From: Paragordius varius
Lineage: Eukaryota > Nematomorpha
NCBI GenBank assembly: GCA_964247055.1
Contig: OZ176059.1
Coordinates: forward strand, 1,984,001 to 2,048,000
Direction of reading: 5' to 3'
Length of the DNA: 64,000 bases
The notes under the pieces were generated by a model. That model saw nothing but the letters and a program-made list of their open reading frames with translations, was not told the DNA's origin and searched no databases. Below are positions 22,922 to 36,100 of the stretch, piece after piece. Both the position numbers and the translations under genes were made by a program. Position 1 is the stretch's first letter. Every line of letters starts with the position of its first letter.

Positions 22922-23140
22922 TATAAGTTAAAGTTATACGATATATTCGGCAAAAAAAGGGGGAAAACCATTTGACTACTATAAAAATACGGACAAAATT
23001 AGTAGATAACAAATATGTGGGCTTTATTCACTTCAAATATCAAGAAGTTTTGTAAATTAAAAACAAAAAACAAACGCTTTTAAAACTGTTTATAAAACTG
23101 CATGGTCGTGTGGAGAATATCAAATTGGACAAAGGTAGAC

Positions 23141-23182
<42 letters not shown>

Positions 23183-23789
23183 GTATGAATTAATATGAAA
23201 CTTGTTTAATTAAAGGACATTTACGACTAACGTAGAAATCAACTTTACAAATTAAACTCCAGTTTATAGGATGTGAACGATATACACATATACTATCATT
23301 AACATAAATTTTTAGGTATTAAAATCCACCAAAAAATTGTTATAATAAAGATTATGATTTAAAACCGATTCTAAAATGGAATTGGTGCGATGTTTTGTGT
23401 TTTTAATTTTTAATACCTTAATTTTTAGATGGATTATTATAAGACAGGATATATATTATATTTCAGATGATATTTTTTATGTTAAATATAATGAATCAAT
23501 ATTTTCATTTTCTCTGAAGACATATATAAAGATTGTATTGGGATTTATAACGATAAATTTATAAACTCGATGAAATATTTTTTGTTTTTATAAATACCTA
23601 TTATTTTCATTTCAAATGCTTAAATTTGTTCGTGTTATATATAAGTTAAATTTGTTAAATTGAAAAAATAAAGCCACTTTGTGGTAAATTATTTTGATCA
23701 AAAACAATTCTTCAAAAAGTTAGAAAACATTAAAATACAATTTATAAACTATGTGACTACCAAAATAAATGCATAATTTTTTATCAGAA

Positions 23790-23886
23790 TGAATTGTTTA
23801 AAGGCGAATTTTATATGTTTTAGAGTACATTTAGAATATTTAAGCCTGAATTTTGGGGGTAAATTTGAAGTGCTGTCAATGGTATA
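23790..23886. mobile_element. Partial fold-back element F1
   Basis: Diverged array units (GAATTGTTTAAAGGCGAATT, GGGGGTAAATTTGAAG) end in CAATGGTATA. The left arm and centre are missing. Confidence 0.5.
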
Positions 23887-24133
23887 TCCTCAAATTAATT
23901 GCAACATATAGGAAAAAATGAATTCTAAAGAAAAATTTTCATTAATCTTCGCCCCTGCCCTTAAACTAAGATTATAACTGCATATGTACACTTATGATTG
24001 TTGCTAAATAAAAATGTTTTTGTAAATACGAAATATTTTATGTTTTTATTTAATCTATAAATTCAATATGAAATACACTACAAATAAATAAATAAATTAT
24101 ATTCAAATCAATTTCTATACACATTTTTAGGGA

Positions 24134-27100
24134 TCAATGTTTAAGAAACCCGTTGATTGGATTACTATTTTTCGCTAGTATACAGTGACAAAATGGTCTA
24201 AGCTTAGGTGTTTGTTCAACACAATACCCCTGGGAACCAAATTTATCTATCCGTTGAAGTTGAGTTACGTTACCACCCGTGCTAAAATCAATCAAGCTTT
24301 GCATGATAGCCCCAAAAGGTCTCGTTTCTATAATGGACCACACCTGCAAATCGTGTAAATCCGCTGTATACCACCAAGGAAGGACATTTTCCGTAGGTGA
24401 AATGGCCATAGTAACAGGCTCCAAATTTTCGTACAACACATCTGCTTTTGTGCAAAAAGGCTTACAATTAAAATCTGAAATTATGTGGACTCAATGTAAA
24501 AATGAATGAACAAATATTTTTACAGACAACCATACTTTTTCAAATGCAATTTTTTTTTCAAATATAACTCATATTGTTAAAGACATGTAAATTGTTGTAA
24601 ACTCAATTATATTATTTAAAATGGTAATCAAATAGTTTATGTAGAAAAAAATCAAGGTTTACAGAAGTAGGACTGACTTTATATTTATATTATTACGTTT
24701 TGTCCGTATAATTTAAATTTTTACTGTATATTATGAGGCAATGGTTGGTTGATTTGTAAAAAATTTGTAACTTAAAGAGATGGTTAAATTTAGGTTTAAA
24801 GTTAATGTTATTAAAATTTGTTAAAGTAAATCGTTAGTACTGAAGCGAGACATTATCATTCAACAAGGAATCATAAGTTGCGCACCATTTTTGTTTCTTT
24901 ACGCTTTTTAAAATTATTACTTAAGTGGTTAATAGTATAGGATAGGCATAATAGCGCATTTCAAATTTTACTTGCATAATATTAAAGATTTATATCTTAT
25001 GTAAAAATTTATCATAACAAACATTGCTTTTTTGGGTGTAGAATTATCCTTTTATTACAAAAAATATTTACTAAATATGAATCCATTGTGATACATTCAC
25101 ACTTTTAAATCATATTAAACCAGCCTCATAACACTCGTGTAAAATCATTATTAACTTTAAAAAAATAAAAAAACCTTTTCTTTCATGATTATTGTTGTAA
25201 GTTTGCCACCTCGCTTCAGCCGAGAAGGAAGCCGGATGATTGTGTGATGAAACCACGTAATCTGGTACAAAACTCAAAGTTTTTTCGTTTAGGTGGATAA
25301 ATTTATTTGAGGGACGGACAAATAGCTCTAAAGTTTGATGATACCACATAGTGGTATTACATACATGTTCATGACCGACCAATAAGGCCTTAATGTATTT
25401 GACCGTTTTTTGTCCAGCAATTTTACTCAAATTACCAATTTTTTCCGTTAACACATTTATGGTGTTTGCATTGTATAGGAAGAGAGGTGTGATATCGGTC
25501 GATTTACTTTCCGTAGCCAAGTGTTGCCAACTACTCAAGCAATAATATATGGGTATTCGTTGATTTGCACACGTTCGATTCGCTAAAGTCAACTGTGTTG
25601 ACATCAAACTTTGGCCCCCCTGAGTTTCGAGGATGGACTCTGCAAATATTTAAAATGTATCACTTACAGATATATTATTAGGATATTAGATTTATTCTTA
25701 AAATTCTAAATATTTAAACACCTACAGACATATTATTAGGATATTAGATCTATTTTAAAAATTGAAAGTAAAGATCAGCCAATTTATTTTGCCCCAACTA
25801 TTTTTATTACGTGACATATTTTTTACGCCCTTTTTGTTGTTCGAAAATAGTTATGGCTTTACACAGACGATTTTTATAATCACCCATTTGATATAATAGG
25901 TTAAGCTTTTCCCTTTCTAAATTTTTTTCTAAAACGTGAGCATTTTTTCGCAAAATATTCGAAATTTTCCGATAAATTAGTTAGTGTGTAGAATAATAAT
26001 TGGAAAATATTTTTTATATTAATCCGGCTCTGTTTTCATACGAAAGATATTTGAGTGCTTAAATAATATTACAGTAAAAACTGAAATCATATACGGACAA
26101 AACGTAATATAGTATTTTTTTCCAAAAGACAACCATACATTTTTAAACCTTAATTTTTCTCATATAAATTATATAATTACAATTTTAAAATACATAACTA
26201 CATAGATATCAATTCTATAATATGCAATATGAAACAATGAGTTATGATTAAAAAAAATTAAGTTTAAAAAAGTATGGTGGTTATCTTTTAGAAAAAAATA
26301 TTTGTCTTTATATTTTTACGTTTTGTCCCAATAATTTCAATTTGTACTATATATATATATACATATATAAAGCTCATAGGAACAGATAAAAATATTAATG
26401 TAGAACCAACCGTTAACATAGTTATCAAATTTGTAATCCAAACTCATATTGAGTGCATCAATTATGGTGGCATGAATATCCAAAGCAGTTACCAATTGTC
26501 CACTGTTCTCCTGCAAATTTTGTAAACGATCCAAATGCTCCTGACCAAACCAATTGGGTACAGAAACCACGAGAAATGGATTAAAGTCTTCAACCATACC
26601 TATTGTGCAATTTGACTTGAAATAAATTGTAATATTATACAACGCATTAACTTAAAATAATTTACCTTGTATTTTATAAAATTGTTTATATCTCACAAAA
26701 GTTTTTCCTGAAACATAAAAATTATTATAAGTAATGAATGATGAAAAAAACCATTAAAATTAAGAACTAGAAAAAAATCAATTATGGCTTTTTTTAACAT
26801 TATAAAAACACACATATGGATTATTTGGAAAACTGGATTGGTATATAATTAATTTGTTATTTTACTAATGCATAGTTTCGCTAAAGCGACAGTATTAAAC
26901 CGTTGTTTTTATTGAGAAATACATTCTATTTTCTGATTGCGAGTTTTTATTGGATAAATTTTGTCATCGGGGTTTACAGTATATATATTACAAGTTATGA
27001 GAATAGTGACGATTCTCATGCTTTTTAGTAGATGATATACCATTTCCCAGTCTATTGACTGGGAAAACGTTTTGATTGACTGGGAAAACGTTTCGATTGA

Positions 27101-30100
27101 CTGGGAAAACGTTTCGATTGACTGGGAAAACGTTTCGATTGACTGGGAAAACGTTTCGATTGACTGGGAAAACGTTTATTTAGACTGGGAAATGGTATAG
27201 AATGGCGTTAGATAAAAATTCAAGGTATGAAATATTTTTAAATCGAGAAAAAAAATTGTTACAGCGATTTTGTTGGATGTATAAGTATGATTCAATATTT
27301 TTTTGTTATTAAGGATGCTGAGTCACATATATTATAACATCCATGGTTAACAGTATTAATAACTGACTGTTTCTAGGGTAAGTGATAATGTTAATGTAGT
27401 TTTTAATAATATAAACCAGTGATACTCAAACCGCGGCCCGCAGACCGCATGCGGCCCTAAGAGTGCTTTAAAATTTCCTTATGACCATATTGATACTTAT
27501 AGTATTTTTTTAACACATAAACGAATTTTCGATTATTTTAATATTAATTTATTTTATTTAGATTTGGTAGTTTTTATTTTTTACCCAATTCGAAATGCAG
27601 AAAAATTTTCCTAAATTAAAAAAATTTCAAAATTTTGGTTGTTTGTGTTTCTGTATTCTATTTTATTTTTTATTTTGAAATTTTTATTGCATTCTTTTGT
27701 ATTTAAGCAAGCCTTTCACCCAAACATGCATATACATATTCTTTTCATAGCTATCCTGCCTCATTTTTTATAACTCATTCCCATAAAATATTTTTCAAAT
27801 CAACATCATTAAATTTTAACTTGTTTTTTTATAGCGTAATTCAAATTATTCCAATTTTGAAAAAAATTATATAATATTTAATGATAAATTCAAAGGATGA
27901 TATCTAATGCTAAAAAAACGTAAATTATCCGTTGAAAATCGCCCTTTAAAAAAGAATGGGAAGTAAAATTCTTTGTCGTTTAGAATAAAAATGTTGTTAC
28001 CTGCCTTATATGTAAGGACAACATTATAAAAAAATACAATATTTAAAGAATTTTACAATCCATTTTTCTCATAAATTACCAGAAAATCACGAGGAAAAAC
28101 GATAAACATAAAATGATTAAGAAATTATACCAGAAAGAAAAATCTATTATGTCCATAGCTTTCTCCCAGGAAAAAGTTGTATAATTGTCTTCGTATGAAA
28201 TTTGTTATATTTTAGGTAAAATATGAAACCGTTTACTGATTCCCAACTAAAAGAATGTCTAATAGATGGTTGCACTTTTTTATTTGATAAATTCCATAAT
28301 AAAGATCAAATCATGTAAAAAAACTTCAACTTTCTGATTCACCATGTGCTCGACGCATCGAAGATAAGTCTTATATTTTTAACAATACATTATTGGCTCT
28401 GAGAAGCAAATATTTTAATATTGCTATTAATTTTAGCATTGATATTAGTTCAACACCTCAATGTGCGCTCTTCTAGATTTTGCAACGACAACATAATCAA
28501 CGAGGAATATTTAAATTTTTACCTATGAATAATACCACGAAAGGAAGTGATTTTCTCAAAATAATTAGCACTTTTTCCGATAATAATGATATATCTGAAA
28601 AAATTGGTTTCAATTTACACAGATAGCTCTCCCTCTATGATTGGAATAAACAAAGGATTTATTCCTATTGAAAAACAAATATATTTGCAAAATATTTTAT
28701 CCATTCACTGCTTTAATCATCAGGAAAACTTGATTTCGCGTGTAAGAGCTGAATCACTCAATTCAGTAATAAAAACGGTTGTGGATATAGTTAATTACAT
28801 CCGTGGCAGAGAATTCAACCGCCGTAAATTCAAAAAGCTTCTGAAAGATATCCACAGTATGTGATTATATTCTTTTGTACACCGCTGTGAGATGGCTAAG
28901 CCTTAGCACCGTATTAAATGGATTTTTGTTTTAAGACATGAAATTCTATTTTTTCTAAAAGATAACAGAAAGTTTGACGAGGAAATTATTAGTGACATAT
29001 GGTGGATTTTATTAGCCTACCTTTGCGACATTACTTATTTTTTTTAATACGTCGTCAAGGAAGCAAAATAACCCGATTTGCTGATGAAATGTCTTTCAAA
29101 AATTAAAATATAAACTAGATTTTATAAATTAAACAATCCTATATATAACACTTAAAACAATTTATAAAGAAAATCTGGAATTTACCGCGGAGATTAATTT
29201 AATAATAGATCATCCAACATATTTTTTTAATGAGATAGAATTCAGATATCAAAAATTGGAATATATAAAAAATTGCTTAAAGCTCGTTAAAAATCCATGG
29301 CATATGGATATATTCAATTTTAAACAACTTAAGCATTTCGGTTTTGATCAGGCGCATATCATTGAAGAATTCGTAGATTTTAAAAATGACTCATATTTGG
29401 AGGGAATATTCAAGGAGAATCGTAGCTAAGAAAGATATGTAAAATTTGGCAATGTCCCAAATAAATATGAAAATATAAAAAATGTGCTAAAGTTATCCTA
29501 ACTCTTTTTCCCTCAACTTACACGCGGTCATATTAAAAATAAAATATGTCAAGAATACATACAGAAACCGGTTAAACGATGATCATATGGACGACGTATT
29601 AAGATTGGCCTGTCATGAGGCGAAACCAAATTTGTCAAAAAATATTGGTTAAAATAAAAATTGTTATCAAAATATTTTAATTTTTTAACCTAAATGGTAA
29701 ATCAATTTTTAGTTGATTTACATGCAATTCGCAAAGAATTTATTGTGCCGATTTAGAGTATAAATATGTGCATATGTGTTAAATAGCTATGGAATATTTG
29801 CCATTATACGGTTCATGGCCCTCGAAAAAAAAATATATTAAATTTGGCCCGTCAAATTTTTTTGGTGAGTACCACTGATATAAACCAATTGTTCGTAACA
29901 TATAGTATTATATATTCCATAGTAAAATTGATGTATTTCTTCAAATTGTTTTATACATCACGCAAAAAGGGGTCTAATTACATATATGTCATCGACGTAA
30001 TGCACACGTAGGGTAGGAAGGTAATATGTTGTACATTTGTTTCTCTAAGTTTAGATATAAATATCAGCCAATATAGGCGATATACTTATTTTCATTGGTA

Positions 30101-33100
30101 ACCTTTGTTTTAAAGCATTGATATCCCAACCGCGGTTCTAAAAGTATTCGAAGTATAAACATCTCCAAATGCTTTGGATAGCTTTGTAATTTTTTATCGC
30201 CTTGAGACGACAAAAATATTTATTTTTGGTGTGCACCATTACTGTATTGTATAGACAGAGCGGATTAACCTAATTAAATTAAAACTGTTTTGATGAAACC
30301 TATACATCGAACCATAATACCCATTTAAAAAAACGGATTCGATATTCAAAACATAAGAAATATTTGTAAAATTTTTATTTTGGAAATAAAACCAAAACTG
30401 TTTAAACGTATGAATTCGTTTTGATGTGCAAATTAAATGTTAATAAAATTTGATTACAGAAAGGGTTTGTGTTACTCTGGTTTCGGGATCTATTATAAAT
30501 AACAGTATAATACCCTTTAAAAATGGCCCAAATTATATTGTGGTATTGGTGTTTTAACAGGGCTTAATAGTATTCTATATTTATTGCGTGTGAAATTTGG
30601 TGAAGTATTAGTTTAGCATTATATAAGCTGCTTGAGATTGGGGGCTGATTTGCATATAATATAATTTATGTTTTCTGGGATGACAGGGGTAAATAAACAC
30701 ATAATTACATTAATATTCAAATATGTCGACAAAATCTTATAGGATGCCATTATGCAATTCAAAAGGATCCCTCACAAAAAATAACTACTAAGCAAAAAGA
30801 AGTCAAAGTCCTATCCTTAACGCTAAAAGTAACAGAGCGATTTTTTCCACTCAGGATATATGGCCTTACTAAAATCCACAAACAAAACTCCATTACTTCC
30901 CATCGTAAAATAGATTATATAGTCAAAATTACTAAAGTTTTAACTAATCCAGAAATCAAAACAAGCATTTTAATTTAAATTATATTCGAGAGCAGCGAGG
31001 GTCGGTACTGTTTAGGATATTACACAGTAAAATTGAATATTATGGACAAAACGTAAAAATATAAAAACATTTTTTTCTATAAAACAACCCTTTTGAACCC
31101 TTATTGTTTTCTACATAAATTACTTGATTAAATTTAATGATATAATTGAGTGACATATCTAACTCCTATTTTGCAACCCAAAACAATAACTATTATTTGA
31201 ATTATTTGAATTTGAAAAAATATTTATCCTTATATTTTTACATTTGCCCATAAAATAATTCTTACTATATATAACATTAACAAATTACAAACAAAACGTA
31301 AAAATCAAACGAATATTTTCGCTCCCATAAAACTTGATATTTCCTACATAAACTTTTTAACTATAATTTAAGTATAAATAAATTTGTTACCACTTTATCT
31401 TTTATACAATGCAAAAATGGAGTTACTTAATAAAATATAAAAATTATGAACCCCTTACTTAATAATAATTATGAATTTTAGTGCTATAATAAATTTATAG
31501 AGGTGTTTAATTTTAATGTTGAATTAAAATGAAAAGTATGACAAGCCTTATAGACTATAATAATTTACTGTTCAAAAAGCTTAAAAAAAATTTAATATGA
31601 AATTTATTTACAAAAAACTTTACTTAACGTTTACCTCAATTTGGCTTATTTATCCAAAATCTATTTTCATCATTTACTTTTCAATTAAAAATATCAAGGT
31701 TATGTTAACATTTGTGGTGGAATAAAGTTACAGAAATAAAATAAACCTTGGTAAGTTTTTCGAAAATCGCCGAATCTCAAACCATGATCACTAAACATGA
31801 TAAGGAGTGTATCATTCATCAAGCCCTGGGAAAACAGATAATCCAATTCACCCGCTATGAAAGGATCAGCAACCTTAACACCATCTCGACTATCGTGCGT
31901 AAGACTGGCAGTAAATACAAGTGCAAAATAGGGTAATACAACTTTCTCTTCTATCATATTCGTAGTATACCTTTTTATTATTAAATTTTCCATCATCATA
32001 CTCTTGAAATAGTGAAAAAGGGGTAGAGTATCACTCTCGCTAATGATTTCCTCTGGCGTAAGTTTTTGGGCTTGCTTTTTTGAGCGTTTACCCATCCCAA
32101 GCTGGATAGATAAAGGCATGGAATAAAAATCGACAGGAGCCTGGGTAAAGCCTGGTTTATGGTATGAAAATGTGGAGATATCGCTACTATCCTCAACAAA
32201 CATTGTTGTATAATTAGCGGCCGCAAATGCTTTCCAAACAAACGGGTAATGATCAAACGGTTTAGCTGTATTGAGATTGGTGAACTAGTTATGTTAAAAT
32301 AATTTTTTTTTAACGTATATGTATAATTTTACCAATTAAAAGTACACTCATACAAAATTGCAATTGGTTGGACAATTTTTACATAATTTATAGTATTTAC
32401 CATTAATTAATAAGAACGATAAAAATTATTAAACAATGGGTTTAACGATTAAAGCTTTTTTGCAAACTTATTTATGAGTAGACCTTTTTACCTCTTTTTA
32501 TGCGGTGTATTTTTTATACTTATTTTATATGAAAGTCACGTGATTTTTATGATTTTGATTGCTTATTTTTATTTGCTGTTTTATTCGTCTGCTCTGAAAA
32601 CTTTTAATCAGTCGTTACATGTAACGTTTTTGGCAGAATGCTAAGGTATGCTCCTCGTGCGTTATTTACTCTACATGTTTACAAATAAATTTTTTTGTGC
32701 AGATTTATTTACGTAACATAGAACTTTTCTATAATTGTTCAATGAACGTTGTCAAAATATATAACTTATTTTATAAAGTAATTTTTGTGCGGCTTATGCA
32801 TCGCACTAAAATGTTTGACTTTTACTATTTTAAATTACAACGCCAGTACGGTATTTTTTATTCACCCTTGAACAATTCAAATACACCCTCGAATAATTCA
32901 AATTCACCCTAAAATATGTGTTTTTAAATTAAAAATTACCTTAATATTTTTAAAATATGAAATTCTGTTTAAAATTAATGTAATGCAAAAAAAATAATAA
33001 ACTATGTCCTAAAAATATATTTCATATTAATGATGGGTTATGTTAACCCGAAAACACATAATATATTTTTAGGGTGAATTTGAGTTGTTCAAGAGTGAAT

Positions 33101-36100
33101 TTGGATTGTTCGAGGGTGAATTTGAATTGTAAATGGTATATCTTAATTTTACGGTAAATGCCGCCAAACACAAAATAGATTAAAATATGCGGTGAACCTT
33201 TGTTGTATAACTTAATACCATATACCTGTCCTGTAAGCAGGGCCATAAGGTTAGGGAAAGTGTTCAATCCCAATTTATTTTGTCGACCAAATGCTATATT
33301 ATCTGTCCGCCATCTACGTAAAACGCTCTGTGTTTGAATCATGTATTCTTGGAAAAGGGCGTGGGATACCGAATCAATACCCAAGAGCAAAATATTCATT
33401 GGCTTGCTACCATCATCATCAGAAGAGCTTGGTGTAACATTAAGTTTCATGGCGCTATTCAAAGATCTACATATATATTATACAGTAAAAATTGAAAATA
33501 TCCGATTAAGCGTAAAAACATATGACAAACTATTTTTTAAAAGGCACCCATACTTTTTAACCCTATTTTTTTACTGACTATTTATTACAATTCGGAAAAA
33601 ATTTAATCAATTGTACCATTAACATTATAATTCCGTTTATCTGCTAAAACAAACAAAAAATTCTATATTTATTTGTTAAAATCTTGTCCGTAAGTTATAG
33701 TTAATAAAATTTTGTCTTTTAATTGTCTACTGAAAAAGTTATTTCTCGTTGATATTTTGTGTGCATACTTTCAACTTTTACTCTATATATATATATATAT
33801 ATATATTTAATATGGCCAATAATGCTATTTCCTCGTGGTGTTAGTTAATATATTAACTCAAAGGCCAGTTTTGAACATTCCGTATTATTAACTATATATA
33901 TAAAAATTTTACTTAGTTATATAAAAAGTAAAAATTTGCTTCAACTTATAAGACAGGGTATTGAAAGATTATGGTAAATTTTTAAACCTCTGCTGAATTT
34001 ATAATTTATTAAAACCTTATGAAACAATTAAAGGACATTTTAGCAACGAAAATTTGTCCACATTTCTAATTACTCCTGATTGTTTTATCATGCATAACAG
34101 GTAAGATCTTAAAAAGTAAGTAGATATGTAAGTAAAAAGTTAACTTATGCTATGGACCCTATTATTATCAAAAATAAGTAGTCCTGTTGTATGATTTATT
34201 AAAAAAATAATTTAATTTTATTTAAACAAATAATATGACTGTTTAAATTGATTATGTTTTACTTAATATATTAAGGTAAAAATTTATGAAATAACTAATT
34301 AAAATAGAATTTTACAGTAAAATTTAATATTATGCGGACAGAATGTAACATATAAAGACAATAATTTTTCGTAAAGATAACCATGCTTTTTGAATCGTTT
34401 TTAAATATAACTCATTGTTTTAAACTCCAAAGTATAGATAGAAATATATACTGGTAACACAATCAATTATGTATTTTCCGATTGTAACTAAGTAGCTTAT
34501 ATGGGAAACATTAAGGTTTTAAAAAGTACGGTTGTCTTTTAGAAAATATTTGTCTTTATATTTTTACGTTTTGTCCGTATAATTTCAATTTTTACTTTAA
34601 AAGCAATTGCTGGCCAATCATTTAAAACAACTGGACAAGATTTAAGCCCGAGAAAATAATATTTGGTAGTAAAACGGATGAAAAATAAAAAAAGAGTAGC
34701 TTTTACTAAGACCTTGTTAATAGTTGAAATAAACTTAAATCTTTTAAACATATATCTGTAATAAAATACTTACTGGCCATTCATAAATGAGGGGGTCTCA
34801 CGTCTAATTTGTCGTATATTCATGGCTATATTTGGGAGATATTTCGTTTCAGAAGCTACAAGATACCAATTTTTACCTGTAGAATTAGATTTTTCCAAAT
34901 TTATCCATTGATGACTACCCTTAAACTTTTCATCATTTTTTGCATTATTGTCTGTTTTTAATGTTTTATAAACGTAATCAGTGGATATGGTATCCAAATC
35001 TATGAAGCACTCATAACGAATAAATACATCAGATGATTGAATTGGGTCCAATACATTTTCAAGCTTTAATTTAACCATAATAACGTTTGACGTTGTTTCA
35101 TTTGGTTGGTTTGAGCTGTTGTTATCATTAATGTAAAAGACAAAATTCGTAAAATTGTAAAAATTATTCCCGACATTTGATGACCTTTTATTGTCGCTTT
35201 TAAATGAAGCTAGGATACTGTTGGGTAAAACTACTTTATATTTAATAACATCTACACCATGTCGTAATATTTTATCGGGTATATCTTCGCTAGTAAAATT
35301 TTTACTATATATTTGATCTACGCTAAGCTCGGACTCGGTCATACTAGACAATGGTGGTGAGAATCCTCTTAAAAGTTGAAAAATATGGCATAAAACCTCA
35401 ACTTTTCCATTCTCCTCTTCTGTAGAAGAATCAATAGAATCGAATTCAGTTCCAAACAAGGTGGCACTACCATTTTTTTGAAATACATTTTTGTCATGCC
35501 TGAAATAACCAAATAACGTATTATTATCACTAGGGTCAAGGTAGTTGTAAGTTTCATTAAAGTGAATTAATTGAAGTGATGATGGTGAACGTTTAATTTT
35601 AGAAAGATGTTTGTTTTTAGCTGTGGGCCATACAAATTTAGCGGTTTCAAGTAACCAATACAAATTGAAGTTGACATAAAATACCTTATTCATATTTTCA
35701 TCATTGATATCATTTATATTTTCGACAATTTCTATCGTACTCATTGGTTTATACTTATGTTTAATGATATTATTACTAATCGTAATATTAATGGCTTCGT
35801 TCTTTTTTGTAGCAAAATATTTGGTAAGTATTTGAGCAAACTCATTAGAGTTACTTGAAACGGATTGCTTATTATCCATGATATCGATAATAAGATTGCT
35901 CTTAATATTTGTTAGCAATATACTATCATTATTTAATGTTGCTGCGATTTTAGCGGTTGTATCAAACATTATTTCTGCAGTATTTAATAATTTTTCATCC
36001 AACATATCAGTATTGACATATTCAAAACCTTTATCATTTTCAATATTGTTGCTTTTTACCGAGGAATTATTATAGTTAAAATTGGTGGTATATGGGTTTG

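Larger units (their letters stand above)
21028..24133. other. Convergent intergenic region with elements
   Basis: 3' flanks of CK2-beta (+) and the DUF229 gene (-). Contains an F1 element (22003-22256), an M2 element (22634-22921), a partial F1 (23790-23886) and (AT)n at 23140-23181. A possible CK2-beta polyadenylation signal, AATAAA, lies near 21560. A second partial M2-like patch is near 22921-23010. No additional gene recognised. Confidence 0.5.

Noticed and set aside
27050-27190. Regular 21-bp direct repeats, possible CRISPR-like array
   Set aside because: Units are contiguous without spacers, the ends are inverted and TA-flanked, and the genome is eukaryotic.
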